Part shown: positions 21,431 through 33,175 of the stretch, piece after piece
How the letters are laid out: each line of letters opens with the position of its first letter
How positions within the stretch are numbered: the first letter of the stretch is position 1
Origin: Cladopsammia gracilis
Lineage: Eukaryota; Cnidaria; Anthozoa; Scleractinia; Dendrophylliidae
Direction: 5' to 3'
Length of the DNA: 64,000 nt
NCBI GenBank assembly: GCA_022457155.1
Contig: JAJGOT010001019.1
Location: forward strand, 1 to 64,000
Notes under the pieces: model-generated
What the model was told of the DNA's origin: nothing
The model's database searches: none
The model's input: only the letters and a program-made list of their open reading frames with translations
Translations under genes and position numbers: made by a program

Positions 21431-24400
21431 AAATGTAGTAAAGACGTGATAGGTAATATGTGTAAAGCTGCTAAATGGTTTATTGAAGTTGAAAGATTGA
21501 AAATACCTGTAGGTCTAATCGAAGAGTTAGACATTGCAGTCATAGAGGACTTAAGGGCTCTATTTCAATAAAAGTCATGAGCAACAAAATAATCACGAGT
21601 ATGAATGTAAATAATTTTCATGTTAATTTAGCGTATTTGTTCAAAATAGTCTTCATTTTACAGCTGAGAGGTCTTCAACTTGATTATATTAAGCGAACAA
21701 GAAGCTGTACACAGCTTGAACTCGTGGCGCCTTTAACTTATTGCAGCATTGATTCCCAAGTGATTTGAGTGCTTTTTCAGAGAAACATAAGCTTGAAATT
21801 ATGTCTAATCAAAGGCTCCTAAGAGCCAACCCGAGAAGAAAAAATGCTAACGCGTAACGCGTAACGCAATATTGCCGTACGCTTACGTTTTCACACTGAC
21901 ACAGTTCGATATATATATTTTTTAATAAAACGTAAGGATTTTTGACGAACGAAAAATAAAGTACATCACTTTCATAATGTCCAGTTTGAAAAAAGAAAAA
22001 AAAAAAGAAAAAAAAAAAGGACTCTCTGGAGAATCGAACTCGAGCCATCCGGGACTGAGCCACAAACTCAATCACTGCGCTGTCCAAGAGCACATACTGC
22101 CTACGGACTAAATTTTATTATTATAATCTAGATACGCATCAGAACGCGTGTTTAGGTTGCAAAATCCTTTTAGATCGATTTTAATGTTGCACTAAAAACT
22201 CCAAATGCGAAACATCTGTAACCTTATTGTTGTCTATATTCGTTTACATCAAATTAATTATTGTTATCGTTGGATTCACGTTGAATTCCTGTTACGAAAC
22301 GTGTTCGTAACAAAGCATTTGCTCACTAAGTTTACAGCTGATGGAAGGAGCGAGTGAGTGAGTGAGAGAGTGAATTTTATTTAAACACCCTTGCCGATAG
22401 CCTGTTCATCATGCTTTCACGTATACACGGGTTTAAAAGTAAGACCACACTGCATTCACTAGATTCAGTAGCTGACACTTAAACTCGACCCGGAGCTTGA
22501 TCGCTAAGCGTCCTAAGCAAATGGCAAGTTTAATATACAAAACACAGAACTTGCCAGAGCAAAAATCCCACAGGAATAAGCAGCGAACACAATATTAAAC
22601 GGCCTATCCATCCATGAACGCCTTGAATTGTCTTGAAAGTGTGCAGTTGTACGCAGTAGTTCTTTATCTTGCTTCTCGAGTACACACACGGAGAGATTTT
22701 ACGGTATGTATTTCATGGCCGAAAGCCATATAGTCGTCGATATAGACTTAAATATGCGTGCATAAATTTGCATGCGCTAATGTGACACGAAAAAAAAAAC
22801 AAGAAAAGTCAACGCCGGATTTACAACTCGTGTGCTTCGCCACGAGTAATGAGCCGAGGCCAATTTGGTTGCTACGGGGGGAAATTATGAGGAGGGATGG
22901 GGTGGCAAAACTACTTAGATTCAATCTATCTTTAGAGAGCCCTTTTACATAGTTAATTTTCTATGTTTTGTATCAGTCACAGTATTTTAGTAGCAATGAC
23001 TTGTATGGCACTACAATGGCGATTTTCCTATCAATCGAAATTTGGGAAAGATGTTCGAAGGTTAAAAAATATTTACTATCTTTATTTATTGATATTTAAA
23101 CAAAACTAAAACATATTGCAACGATTTTCATTTGGGATTAAAATTGATTTACTAGCAATGTTTTTAAACAGCCAATTAATATGTGCAGTGTATATGTGGA
23201 TGTATGAGACAAAACAAGAACTTTGTGCATGTGAATAAGTTCAGTAAAAAGACTTCAGTAAAAAAAGAATGTTTTATCTAAATACTTCACTAAGGTAGAC
23301 TATTGTAAAAAAGGCAAATGAAAATATTTTACTTGTCGCTTTTTCCGTCAACTAAAAAATTGTGTACCTTCGGGCAGAATGGTGTCTCTTGTGGGAATAG
23401 AGCTGGTGATTAGATTTCGTTTCCTTTTATAGCCGAAGCTGTTTTCAAAACATCTCGGCTTAAAGAAGCCTTGGTAAAAACGACGAGCGACGTGGCCCCG
23501 AAAATTGCCGACATGAGACGTTCTGAACAGCGAGAAGCGGCTCGATTCCGCTTCAAAAATACGACAAATTGCGACAGCGACTTTAGAAGGTTGTGCAATT
23601 TACCAATAAAATTAAACATTATTGACCATATCGTTCATATCAACACCCGACGGCCAACGGTCTTTTACATGTAATGATCAATTTGTTATTGAAACGTCTA
23701 CCAACCTCGTTCCCAAGGCCCCTATCTTCCTCTCTCTTGGATCGGACGTGCAGTTAGAGTACACCCTAGACTCCCGGTATACACATACATATCCGTGACC
23801 TTTGATTTTTGATTTTTTTTGGCGCAAATTGGTTTTAACAAGCTTAATAATTTTCCTTCGAGCATTTTTATTTTAAAAAGAGACTTTTCTTTTTATCTTT
23901 ATGAAAAATTGCACTTTATCAAATAAAGACAAATAAGTGACAGGTCACGCGTGTGGTTTCCGTTCGAATTACATGCACCGGCTCCCCCGACGGTGTCAAT
24001 TTGCGCGAGGGCAAAAGTAACGACCCTCGCCTCGGGTAAATGTCATTTTGTCTCTGTGACGCGGTCGCTAAGCTTTAGTATTCGAATTTCGTGGTACAAA
24101 AAGATGGCCAGAATCGCTCCAAAACGGAGCCCTTTTAGAGACCGTGAAAGGGAATTTGGAAGCTAGCACGAATCGCACGGGTAGACATTTAACCTGCGGC
24201 CTCACTGGTGGCAATTCGGGGAGCTTGAGTTGAATTGTTTAGAATTTATTGGCTTTCGCGTGGCGAGGGTTCGCTCAGAGGTCTCCAGCCTTCCCTTCTT
24301 TTATAGTGGATAGTGGGGCGAGTGACAAAAGTTGTAAAAATGCATTTAAACCGGTCAGGATACATCAAGAGACAATAAAGTAAAGGTGAGAAGACTTTGT

Positions 24401-25914
24401 GTAATGTGTAGTGTGTAATATTTTCGATTTTTCTATCGCTTATCAATTCCGTGACAAATCGTATTATTACCTAGTATATTTCATTACTGTGCACTGGCTT
24501 CGAATCTGTAACTTGATGTCACTCACATCACGATCATCTGCCTGTGGGATCATCCAATTTAAATCTTTGATGTGTGCCACAACGCATCGGATAAATGTTT
24601 ACGCTTATCCGCGTTTGTAGATCTTTATATATAAGATATAAACATCTAAGAATTTTACGGAGATTTTAAAGAAGAAAAGAACTGATCCATGACCTATGGT
24701 CGCTACAATGTCTGTCATTGATCGATCAGAGTCCGTTCACGCATATTCATTGCTATTTTAAGACTTAAATTCAGTCAGGAAGTCAAGACAAAAAAGTGCA
24801 TATCCTTAGAATTCCTCTATTCCTCAAAGAAAGAATTGAGCAAATATATATTTTTTCCAACGTTAATTTCATTTTTACAGTTTTGAGATTCGCTCATTCC
24901 TGTTCTTTTATTATCTTCCGGAAACCGGACATTCCACAAAGATAACAAGGTATCGCAAAACATTCATAATCCATCGGACAAAATTATCAACAAAAGCGGC
25001 GGCAAAGAAACTTTTGATAACTCAGACGTCAGATGTGGGTGGGCTGAAATATCTGTTTTCCGCTTAGTTGTCAATGCTTGTTAAAGGAAATATTTCACGC
25101 AGTTGTTGTATGTTGTTATCGCTATCGATATGAAATGTTTTGGAAAGTGAAGCGGACATTGATTTTTCTTTTGTGGAGAGTTGAAAAAGAAATGGCTGCA
25201 TAAGTTAATGTTATACATGAATGGGTTATTTGCGAATATATAGTAGTTCTGTCTTTTTTTATTCGAAAGTCGAGAGTTTTCTATTTCCGGTATCATGTGT
25301 TTAGTAACTATTAGAGATTAAATGGGTCTGCTTTAAACCTCAAAATATAGTGTTGACAGTGTCTTCTTGACGACCCCCGGGGTCACGACCGCAGTAAAAT
25401 TTCGTAAAATATTCTATTAAGATCCAAGTCTTATGCGATAGTCATATATTGGAATAGTGGGATCTTGCAATTGTTTTTTAATAGCTCCTCAGAGTTTATT
25501 TCGCGTGTAAGTGTAATGTGTTTCTCGGAGTTAGGCAGTATCTCCATTGTCAGAAGTATAGCATCATTACATACGGTTTTAAATATTTGAATCTCCAGCA
25601 TGATAGCTGTACACTTTAATCAAGTTTCCCGGAAAGTGACATCATGAAACTTAGCGCCCCAATTTCTCAAATTATAACATTTGTACTAAAGTAATCAAAC
25701 ATGCGGGATTCCTGACCGCAGTATTTTTCAAAACCTTTTTCTGATCTGCCGGAGATACAGGCAAGGTTGTCCGTTGTTGCATTATTATGCAGTATTACTT
25801 TATTTTGTATTAAATTTTCCACCGCAGAAATATACTCGCGCAGAAAAAATTACTTGTTTTAATGATGTATATTGGCTTAACAAGAACTTTTCAACAGTGA
25901 ATATATTGCTATCA
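21431..25914. other. Interior of X1: no gene seen
   Basis: 4.5 kb unique to this copy. It holds GAGT microsatellite repeats near 22350, a tRNA-like stretch (22020-22100, minus), and T/A-rich tracts. Open frames stay short and match nothing I recognise. Confidence 0.5.
22020..22100 (-). other. tRNA-like pol III promoter remnant
   Basis: On the minus strand an A-box-like TGGCTCAGTCCCGG and a B-box-like GAGTTCGATTCTC are followed by T-rich runs that could terminate pol III. The acceptor stem does not pair and no clear anticodon arm forms. It is therefore not a functional tRNA; a tRNA-derived SINE head is possible. Confidence 0.3.
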
Positions 25915-26876
25915 TAACTCCGAGGCGACCGGCACAACAGTCATCTGTATTCCCGATTCAACTCCACACACGTCCTCAAAAGAACCAGAGACTGTTATCA
26001 TAATACTGATACATTTTTACAACAACGTACAATAATTCACTCACTAGTTTTCTGGTTGTTTATGTTTATATTGGCGCCAGAACAGCAACCATATAACTAG
26101 GAGAACTATAAAAACCTCCGGTCAGGAAGTGAAATTGTTTAATGCCGATGCCTTGGATTTTATTTATACTTGACCAGAAATCCGCAAACATTTCCTCCCA
26201 GCAGAAATTTAAGCTATCCCGACCGCGCACAAAAATTTCCTCCCGCAAAACAAATTCAGTCAAAATTTCCTTGTGCACGGTAGCTAAACCAATAAAACTA
26301 TGACGTCTTTCCCATACTATTGCATACAAACGCAAAGTTCATGCTATTTTGCTCTGCCATATCGCTCATATTAAAACACAAACTTTCCCGTCCAAAACGT
26401 CTCCATTCGTAAAAATAGACCGTGAAATTCTCAAACTACGTTTCCCAAGAAAACGTATTTGACCTATTTTTACCATTCTCGAAAGCAGCTTGAATGGCTT
26501 TACGACAAATGATTGAAAATTTGATATATTGATACGTAACGTGAGATATCGAAACTAAGAACTTTAATACCTTTGCGGTGACTTAATGTGAAATATGACA
26601 AGTTCATCACAAGTTCTGACATCCCAATACCCTAGGGAAATTAACAATAGGACCGGGGGTGTTCCTCAAATATTTTAGTGACGGTATGTAACGCCCTTCT
26701 TGAAATCCTAACCGCTTTAACCAACCATATCCTCAATGCCCTAATATAGCTTCTATGAAGAAGAAAGAAGAAACTCCCCCCGGAAAAAAGTCCACAAAAA
26801 TTTGTTAACAGCTTTTGCCCCTTTTTTCGTGGTAATTTCGAAATCTCGCTTAATGCGCATGCGCATTAACGAGATA

Positions 26877-28021
26877 AAAAGGACCTCTGTTTATCAGGAT
26901 CATTGCAAAGGAGGCCTACGGATGGTCGATATCGAAATAATGGTAAAAGCATTAAGACTTGCATGGATTAGAAAACTCCTGTGTAATGGACAAAGCAGTT
27001 GGAGAGCAGTTCCTGACCATTTTTTTGGTAAATTAGGAGGTCTTAACTTTTTGCTCAGATGCAACTATGATGTAAAAAAATATATATATTATAGAGATAT
27101 ACTAATTGCTTTTGATGAACTTAAGACTCTACACAATTATGAGGAAGGAGGCGATACCATTATTTTTAATAACAAGGAGATTTTAGTAGACAGTAACCCT
27201 ATTTTCATTCGAGAGTGGTTCAACAAAGGCATCGTTACTATAAAGGACCTCTTGAAAGAAAATGGCCAATATTTAACCTTTAAAGATTTCTCATCCAAAT
27301 ACCATCTTAAAACCAACTTTCTCCAGTTCTATCAAATTTTAAGTGCAATCCCGAGGTATTTAAAAGATAAGGCACAAAACATGAAGCAGAGCCCGATACA
27401 AAACCACGGAGAAATTTCGGCTTTTTTTCACTCAACCAAAATATTCAAATTGACCTGGAAAAATTGAAGACAAGGGATTACTATCGCTTATTTTTAGATA
27501 AAAAACATCAGCTTCCTCATACCGCCCCGGAAAAATGGAGTAAAGATTTGTCGGTTGACAAAGAAGAATGGACTGACGTCTTCAGAGCAGTCAATTCCAA
27601 TGTGTGTAAAGAAATGAAACTAAAAGAATTTCAATATAAATTAATTCTTAGGATTGTCGTCACAAAGAGAGAACTATTTAGATATGGGATTAATACAGAC
27701 GATGTCTGTATATATTGTGGTGAATCTGACTCCATAAATCACACCTTTATTAGTTGCAGGACAACAAAAACTTTCGTAGACGAAGTCGTTGGCTGGTTTA
27801 ACTCAAGTAATGGTATCTCTCTTAATCCAAACACCAAAGAAATGCTCTTTGGAACCTTTAAAGACTCAATGGACCAAAGGCTCGTGAGAAAATTAAATTA
27901 CACCCTCCTTTTCATGAAATATTACTTATATTCTAGAAAATTAAATAACAATAGACCTATTTTGTCAGAATTTATAAACAAAATTTATTTTAAGTACAAA
28001 GTCGAACGTATAATGAACTAG
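26877..28021 (+). pseudogene. L1-like ORF2, C-terminal part with zinc knuckle
   Basis: This continues the split ORF2 in phase (KRTSVYQDH, GGLRMVDIE, KALRLAWI, the usual post-RT thumb/connector of L1-like ORF2). It ends with a Cys/His knuckle, CIYCGESDSINHTFISC, at about 27707-27757. A frameshift lies near 27420-27464 in a T-run. The stop TAG at 28019-28021 is followed by the 3' UTR. Confidence 0.8.
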
Positions 28022-28255
28022 TAACTTTCGTTACATACTACAAAGCGCTCCTTCTACTCCTCCTGTGTAGGTATAGTGATTTTCTTTATTGTTAACTTAG
28101 TTTTTTTCCCAAGCTAACTACTATGTGTTATATTCAATTTACATATATTAACCTCACAACTGTGGTGTAATTAATTTTTTGAATAACTCTGCTGTTTTTT
28201 TTTCCTTTTTCTTTGCTTGTTATATATGTTTGTTATTATGAATAAAAAAAAAATA

Positions 28256-28674
28256 ATAATAGTAGTCGCCCCTTCCTAACCTGTATAGACAAACGGCGAG
28301 TCTCAATTCCGGAGATATAGGATCTTCAGTGACAGTTTTTCTTTCCAGTCGGTGTCTGATGCGGCTAAAAATATAAGTGAATGTTCCTCGAGTTACCCTG
28401 GCGTTAATCTGGCGTTTGTGTAGGCATTCCAAACAGTGTTCCACCATAAACTGTTCCTTATCAGTCGCCGACACGTTCGAATTGGTGTCACTACATCGTT
28501 TCTTTGGATCAGCGTCAGCAACAGAAGCAAACAAATGCCTAAAAAGCGCCTTCGTTTTGAGAGTAAGTGTATGACGGTCGTTTGCAGCAATTGACGGCGC
28601 CTTCTGATTCTACCAAGCATAAATGTAAGGTAAAGGGATCGAGACTGGCGGTTCCTGGACTGGTCATCTTCCAT
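28256..28674 (-). pseudogene. Harbinger transposase, N-terminal part
   Basis: Start of the minus-strand transposase: ATG at about 28674 (MEDDQSRNRQSRS), then an Arg-rich segment, then after a frameshift at about 28500-28540 the conserved TRGTFTYIF and ISPELRLAVCLYRLGRGDYY. The last residues continue directly into YYTIAEM at 17618 once the LINE and its target duplication are removed. The start codon lies about 145 bp inside the right terminal inverted repeat. Confidence 0.8.
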
Positions 28675-28824
28675 GTTGGATTTTAAAAATCATTCAGTTT
28701 GTTACATTTAATTCGACGCATTTAATTCGACGTCTGAATCAACGTCGAATTTAATTAATTTAGGTCGACCCAAATAGGTATTTGATTCGACGCATGAAAG
28801 ATTCGACGTTTGATCCCGGCCTTA

Positions 28825-29500
28825 GTACGTTTGCTAATCGTTTAAAACTATGATTTAAATTCTAAATTTCCGACTGGATAATACACTTAATTGGCCGTTG
28901 TACGGAGCAGTTTGATTCACTTACAAATGATCCGTGTTTCTCTCGATCGGCTGACGTAAGACCTAACTTCTTTCCCAGGACCTTCTCGCCATGCAAGAAT
29001 CGAGGAAAACCAATGAGGATGGCAAAACCGTAAACATTTGACATGTTGAGGAGCCCGGATGTAAACACGGTTCTGTTGTTTGCTGTCACCAGACTTTTGT
29101 CAAGTCGGAACCTGTCGATTGATCAAACTAAGACGAAGATCACTTGTTCTTAGGTTCTTCTCTGACCAGTCGTAGATCAGTCGGGTAGGGCGTTGGAAGA
29201 TCTAATCCAGAGTTCGTTATTTCGATTCTTGTCGGGGTCAATATTTTTTCTAGGACTTGCAGTCCAGAAGGATTTGTAAGTGTTACTTTCTTCTCAGGGC
29301 TCATAACATTTCATCTCAGGCGAATTTATAGCTCGATTATCTCAACACATAATGAAATATCAAATAACTGCAAATCAACAGTCACTAAACTTCATATCTT
29401 ATTTACATTTTGTTATGAACAAAACTATAACGTAATGTGTCACACCCTACCTTTTGAGGGTAAGTCGTTTGACAGAAACTTGCTTGTCTTACACAATTGT
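28825..29500. other. No gene seen; tRNA-like stretch
   Basis: About 29172-29240 (+) has an A-box-like TAGATCAGTCGGG and a B-box-like TTTCGATTCTTG at tRNA-like spacing, followed by a T-run. It may be a SINE head. Nothing else is recognised. Confidence 0.35.
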
Positions 29501-29519
29501 TCCCCGCCGCTTTAACTAC

Positions 29520-30850
29520 GCCATGAAAATCTCATATTTCTTTGCAGCTGGTTCGTACAAGGATTTGTCGCATGACTTGACTTCGCAGGGAAGAAAAGGC
29601 TTTGGTGACCGCTCAAAGGCAGAGGCGTTTGGGTAAAAGACTTTGCTCACTTCCGATGCACCATTGTAGGCTGCAGAAATAAATAAGGTTGTAAAATTCT
29701 CTAGTTTTTATTGATACGTTTGAAAAGCTATCGAAATAGCTAAAACACTCGAAATAGTGTTTCAGCAGGTATCCAAACACTATGAAATCGGTTAAGACAA
29801 ATAAACTTCACCGCGTCTCCTTTTCTCGACCCACCTCTTGGTGTTAGGAAATCCTAATGAAACACATTCCATTCTGTTGAATTCGTTCCTCCATTATTTT
29901 CTGTTTTAGGGTTATCTAGTACTGTTTCGAGCTTACACTTGCGGCATAGGAAAGTGATGCAATTTGTATTTTAGGTAATACGAAAAGCCGGATACCGTCT
30001 CAACAGAAAAAAATAGTAAATTCTGGATTAAATGAGTGATTCAGCTGCAGAAAACTCGTCTTGTTACACAGTTGTTTCAGTGTTTCGGTTTCCCAACCTT
30101 GAATCCATGTCACGGAAGAGGTTCTCAAGTGCTGCCGGGAGAAAAACTAAACTGAGGGAGTCCGCTGTCTTCACTTTGTTCATCAAACCCAGATGTGTCA
30201 TGTTTGTGATATTCAACTAAAGAAAATAGAAAGAATTATTGATAATTATTAACCTATTCATTCATTTATTCAATTCATTCATTCATTCATTTATTTATTT
30301 AACCATTTATTCAACCCATCCTATCATTCAACCATCCATAAATCTATTTACCTAGTCATTCATTAAAACATCTGTCTGTTTCTCTATTTATCCATTTAAT
30401 ATGTGTTTATCAGTTGATCCATGTACTTATTCAGCCAGTTAGCCAGGCGTCTTGTTAACACATCCATCAATACCAGCCTTTATCACGGAAACACGCACAC
30501 ACAAACAAAAAATTAGCATTATTCATTAGGTACCTCCTTCCCACGTTCATTTATTTTCTGTTTATTTATTGCACCGTGCTTTCGTTCATACAATACATTT
30601 ACGTATCATATTTAAGCAAAAATTCGCACAGCTACTCAATGACGAAGACTATCTGTTACCTTCTTGTTTTCTTTACACGTGGGGCATAAATTTGTTGTCA
30701 TCTTTTCGTTGAATTTCTCCAGCTGAAAGGTTTTGTAGGTCACCGACCCGGATGAATCGAATTGAACATGATATGCTTGTCTCCAATTTCCTGCAGGTGG
30801 TCGATTGCATTGATATTCAGTCTGCATTTTTGGTGATGAATGACGTCTCA
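29520..30850 (-). CDS. Candidate multi-exon gene, unrecognised
   Basis: Three minus-strand open segments are joined by plausible splice sites. Segment 1 (about 30850-30660) has CPTCKENKK at its end and donor GTAACA. Segment 2 starts at 30226 after TTCTATTTTCTTTAG and is open in the same phase (it contains VFLPAALENLF). Segment 3 starts at 29672 after TTATTTCTGCAG and runs to a stop near 29523, with three Cys (FLPCEVKSCDKS). Segment 2 may end at C|GTGACA, which would keep phase with segment 3; this donor is weak. There is no signal peptide, membrane span or known domain that I can name. Its 5' segment lies only about 20 bp from the plus-strand exon at 30872, so one of the two models may be wrong or the genes overlap. 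Confidence 0.35.
30241..30420. repeat. (ATTC)n-rich microsatellite
   Basis: Imperfect TTCA/TTTA tetranucleotide repeats, densest at 30255-30305. Confidence 0.85.
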
Positions 30851-30871
30851 TATTTTTTTGTGTTTATACAG

Positions 30872-31054
30872 GGAACGCTTGAGCTACTTCAAAGGATTCC
30901 AGTATTACTACAATCTGTTTGACTGGCTTGGTTTGATTCTTATTCTGACTGTGATCCCTCTTCGGTTCTTTGGACATGATGCACAGTGGGTGGTAGCTTT
31001 TCTTGGATGTTTCTTTAATGTTCTACGACTGTTCAAATATTCATGTATTATAAG
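30872..31054 (+). CDS. Internal exon of a TRP-like membrane channel (tentative)
   Basis: A 183-bp exon between an acceptor (TTTATACAG, to 30871) and a strong donor (AAG|GTAAGA at 31055). The frame is phase 2 in, with codon G|GAA. It encodes FQYYYNLFDWLGLILILTV, a hydrophobic span, and then WVVAFLGCFFNVLRLFKYS, a second span with the Arg/Lys-bearing FFNxLRLFK pattern. An aromatic/Asn-Asp-rich entry followed by FFN-LRLFK resembles S3-S4 of ankyrin-type TRP channels in cnidarians. Neighbouring exons were not found, so the family call rests on this segment alone. Confidence 0.5.
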
Positions 31055-31687
31055 GTAAGAAGAAATCACAACTTAGCGGTTCGGTCCAGGTTTTGTGTAC
31101 CTGGGAGACTTTGTTATTTGTTCCCTTCATCGAACCTCTATACTGTAACAACCTGACGAAACACAGCTACCGTATTAATTAAAAGCAGATTAAACCCGCA
31201 CTCGCAAGTAAGCATCTCCCCGAGTTTTGAAGCTCAAATTTTGGAAAAAAAAAAGTTTTCTTTTTATAACAGAATTTTAGGTCAGAGAATTGGCTTCATG
31301 AAACATGATCTAGACTTTGCTTTGGAAATTTTCCAAAAAAAACACCCTAAAAGGTACCAGAATCTTGTTAGATGGGCGTGGCTCAAAATAATTTTTACCC
31401 TTAAGCAGTACCGATTCCAAAATAACACATCATATTCTGTCATATTTTTTGAGCTCGATACCGTAAAAGGTACCGCGACAATTCTAACGGTGGTCATTTT
31501 AGATTTTAGTAGTTTAAATGGTACTAATCTACAGTTTTTGACCCCTATAAGGTACGACGAGCACTGACCCCATTCCCCCCCCCTCCCCCTCTCTCCCGGG
31601 GCCTTTGCCTACCATTTGTTCAGGCCAAAACAAGCTTGGTAACCATGAAAATTTCTTGAGCGCATGTTTTCACTTACATACAGTATA
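31055..31687. other. No gene seen
   Basis: Probably intron downstream of the channel exon. An open frame at 31241-31567 shows no domain. GGTACC/GTACC words recur four times at 31350-31555. Confidence 0.45.
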
Positions 31688-32400
31688 CTGCAGGGCCGAT
31701 CTGACTACGTAAAAAAATAGACTTTGCAATACACCATCAAGACAGAAACCGATAAAGTAGTATCACAACCGTGGACAGCCGTTTCGTTGTTATTGCAACT
31801 CACCAGCACAGTGTAGCGAACTAAATGTTACCAGCAAAAGCCAGCACAAATAGATTTCACAATGACCCGTTCACCATATCAGGTTCCGTACTATGTACTC
31901 ACTTGTCACTCGAATCACGCGCTGCCACATCACGTATGCCAAGGAACAAAGAGCCCATAGTGTCGCAAAGATGTCTCGCAAATAGAAATGTAGATGGAAA
32001 AAGCCAATCTGAACATTTAAAGGCATGGACAAAACCATGCTTAAAGAACACAGCATATCGGATCTGTAAAGACCTACGGTCCCAAAATATATCAAAAATA
32101 GAAGTGAAATATTCAAAGGGCCGCAAACGACAATGTTGCTAACGGTATACATAGGATCTGCGGAAGACCTAACCAGCCAAAAAATGAACAAACATGCAAT
32201 AAACTGCAGGGCTGATCTGACTAGGTAAAAAAATAGACTTGCGAGAAATCTTTTGAAATCTATTTGCGCTTGGTTTTGCTGGCGACATTTAGTTCGCTAC
32301 ACCGTGCTGATGAGTTACAATAACAACGAAACGGCTGTCCGGTTGCGATCCTACTTTATGGGTTCCTGTCGTGATGATGTCCCGTAAAGTCTAGTCCCGC
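31688..32400. mobile_element. Inverted-repeat element with a hydrophobic ORF
   Basis: Arms 31729-31860 and 32250-32385 are imperfect reverse complements. About 45 bp (CTGCAGGGCYGATCTGACT onward) is repeated directly at 31688 and 32203. A third arm copy lies at about 1950-2060. The unique centre holds a minus-strand open frame (31871-32191, 106 codons) with several hydrophobic stretches. I do not recognise it, and it may be a chance frame or a captured exon fragment. Confidence 0.6.
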
Positions 32401-33175
32401 AAAGTTTAGTCCAGCTATTGACTAAACTTAGCACAGCATTTTTTTTACTTTGTATATATGTTTCCAGTATGTATCAAGTACGTATCTAATTAGTATTTGA
32501 TTTTTGTGTAAAGCTTAATAATAGTAATAAAAATTAAAAAAAAGAAAAATAAATAAAATAAAAAGTAAATAAAAAAATAATAAATAAAGCATCGAAAAAG
32601 GAGCAACAATTTTAACTTACCTTTCTTTGTGAAGGCTTCATGTCAAATTTAAGGAGGAAAACTCGGATTTTCACTGTAAAGAAAACAAGAAAAAAATGGA
32701 AATAAGGACACGAAGAAGAAATTGATCAAACTTCGACAACTTTTAATGATACTTGAGTAGTTAAAGTTAAGTCAAAAAACGAAGATAAATGACATTGTTT
32801 GTGACAAAGTACTACACGATATTATGGTTATGTTCACCACCGTCGCTTTAAAAAAAATAATAACTTGCACAGCATAAACAGCCAAATTTAAACAAATGAA
32901 AATCATGTAGTCATTACGTCATTCATGGCTTTTAAAAACAAAAAGACTCCTGATATCTTCTTTTAATTAAAAACTAAACCGCCAAGAACATACGCAAGCA
33001 ATTCAAGTGCTTTAGAAATGGCCACACAAAGATGATGTCGAAAACAAGACGAAAAAATACAGATTATGTTCTTTGGTTTTACACTTTACTTATTTCGTTT
33101 ACGTTCAAAATGAAATTTCTATCCGAAGTTCAGAAATGGAAACCGGAAAATACTAGAGAGATCATTCATGGTTAA
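32401..33175. other. No gene seen
   Basis: A-rich sequence, including a long AAATAAA-type tract at 32520-32590. Confidence 0.5.

Larger units (their letters stand above)
21327..26876 (-). mobile_element. X1: Helentron/Helitron2-like non-autonomous element
   Basis: Removing 21327-26876 joins AAA ATA | AAA AGG in frame inside L1 ORF2 with no target duplication; the target is T|T on the minus strand. Read on the minus strand, the 5' end is TATCTCGTTAATGCG. The complementary CGCATTAACGAGAT sits near the 3' end, followed by a small hairpin (GGCTTTAAGAGCC) and CTTTGAT. Asymmetric inverted ends, a 3' hairpin and TT insertion are the stated hallmarks of Helentrons. There is no Rep/helicase or other recognisable ORF. 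About 100 bp at 21327-21430 and 950 bp at 25.92-26.88 kb match the ends of X2. Confidence 0.65.
17619..28255 (+). mobile_element. L1-like LINE, near full length, split by X1
   Basis: Flanked by the 7-bp duplication ATAATAG (17612-17618 and 28256-28262); removing it rejoins the Harbinger codons GAC TAC TAT TAT ACC. It has a 5' leader of about 140 bp with a repeated GCATGCGTGG, ORF1 (17762-18616), and ORF2 with endonuclease, reverse transcriptase and a C-terminal zinc knuckle (18761-21326 plus 26877-28021). A 3' UTR of about 230 bp ends in an A-rich tail (GAATAAAAAAAAA). Excluding X1 the element is about 5.1 kb. Several stops and frameshifts show it is inactive, but the full length and visible tail suggest moderate age. 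Confidence 0.85.
11779..28821. mobile_element. Harbinger (PIF) DNA transposon with nested insertions
   Basis: The left end (11779-11820) and right end (28780-28821) form a 42-bp inverted repeat with about four mismatches. Both begin GGCC and share TCAAACGTCGAATCTTTC. The flanks carry the 3-bp duplication TTA (11776-11778 and 28822-28824), which is diagnostic for Harbinger. Inside are the two convergent genes such elements carry: a Myb/SANT-like gene (+) and a DDE transposase (-). Later insertions are an L1-like LINE (17619-28255) with X1 inside it, R1 (14101-15047), a TA-flanked MITE (16177-16368) and possibly a foldback (13324-13484). Without these the element would be about 5 kb. Both genes now carry stops or frameshifts, so this copy is dead. 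Confidence 0.85.

Noticed and set aside
22020..22100. Functional tRNA gene
   Set aside because: Acceptor stem does not pair and no anticodon loop is evident.
23410..23674. Opposed open frames as a gene or first exon inside X1
   Set aside because: Both strands are open over the same bases, with no known domain and no clear donor site.
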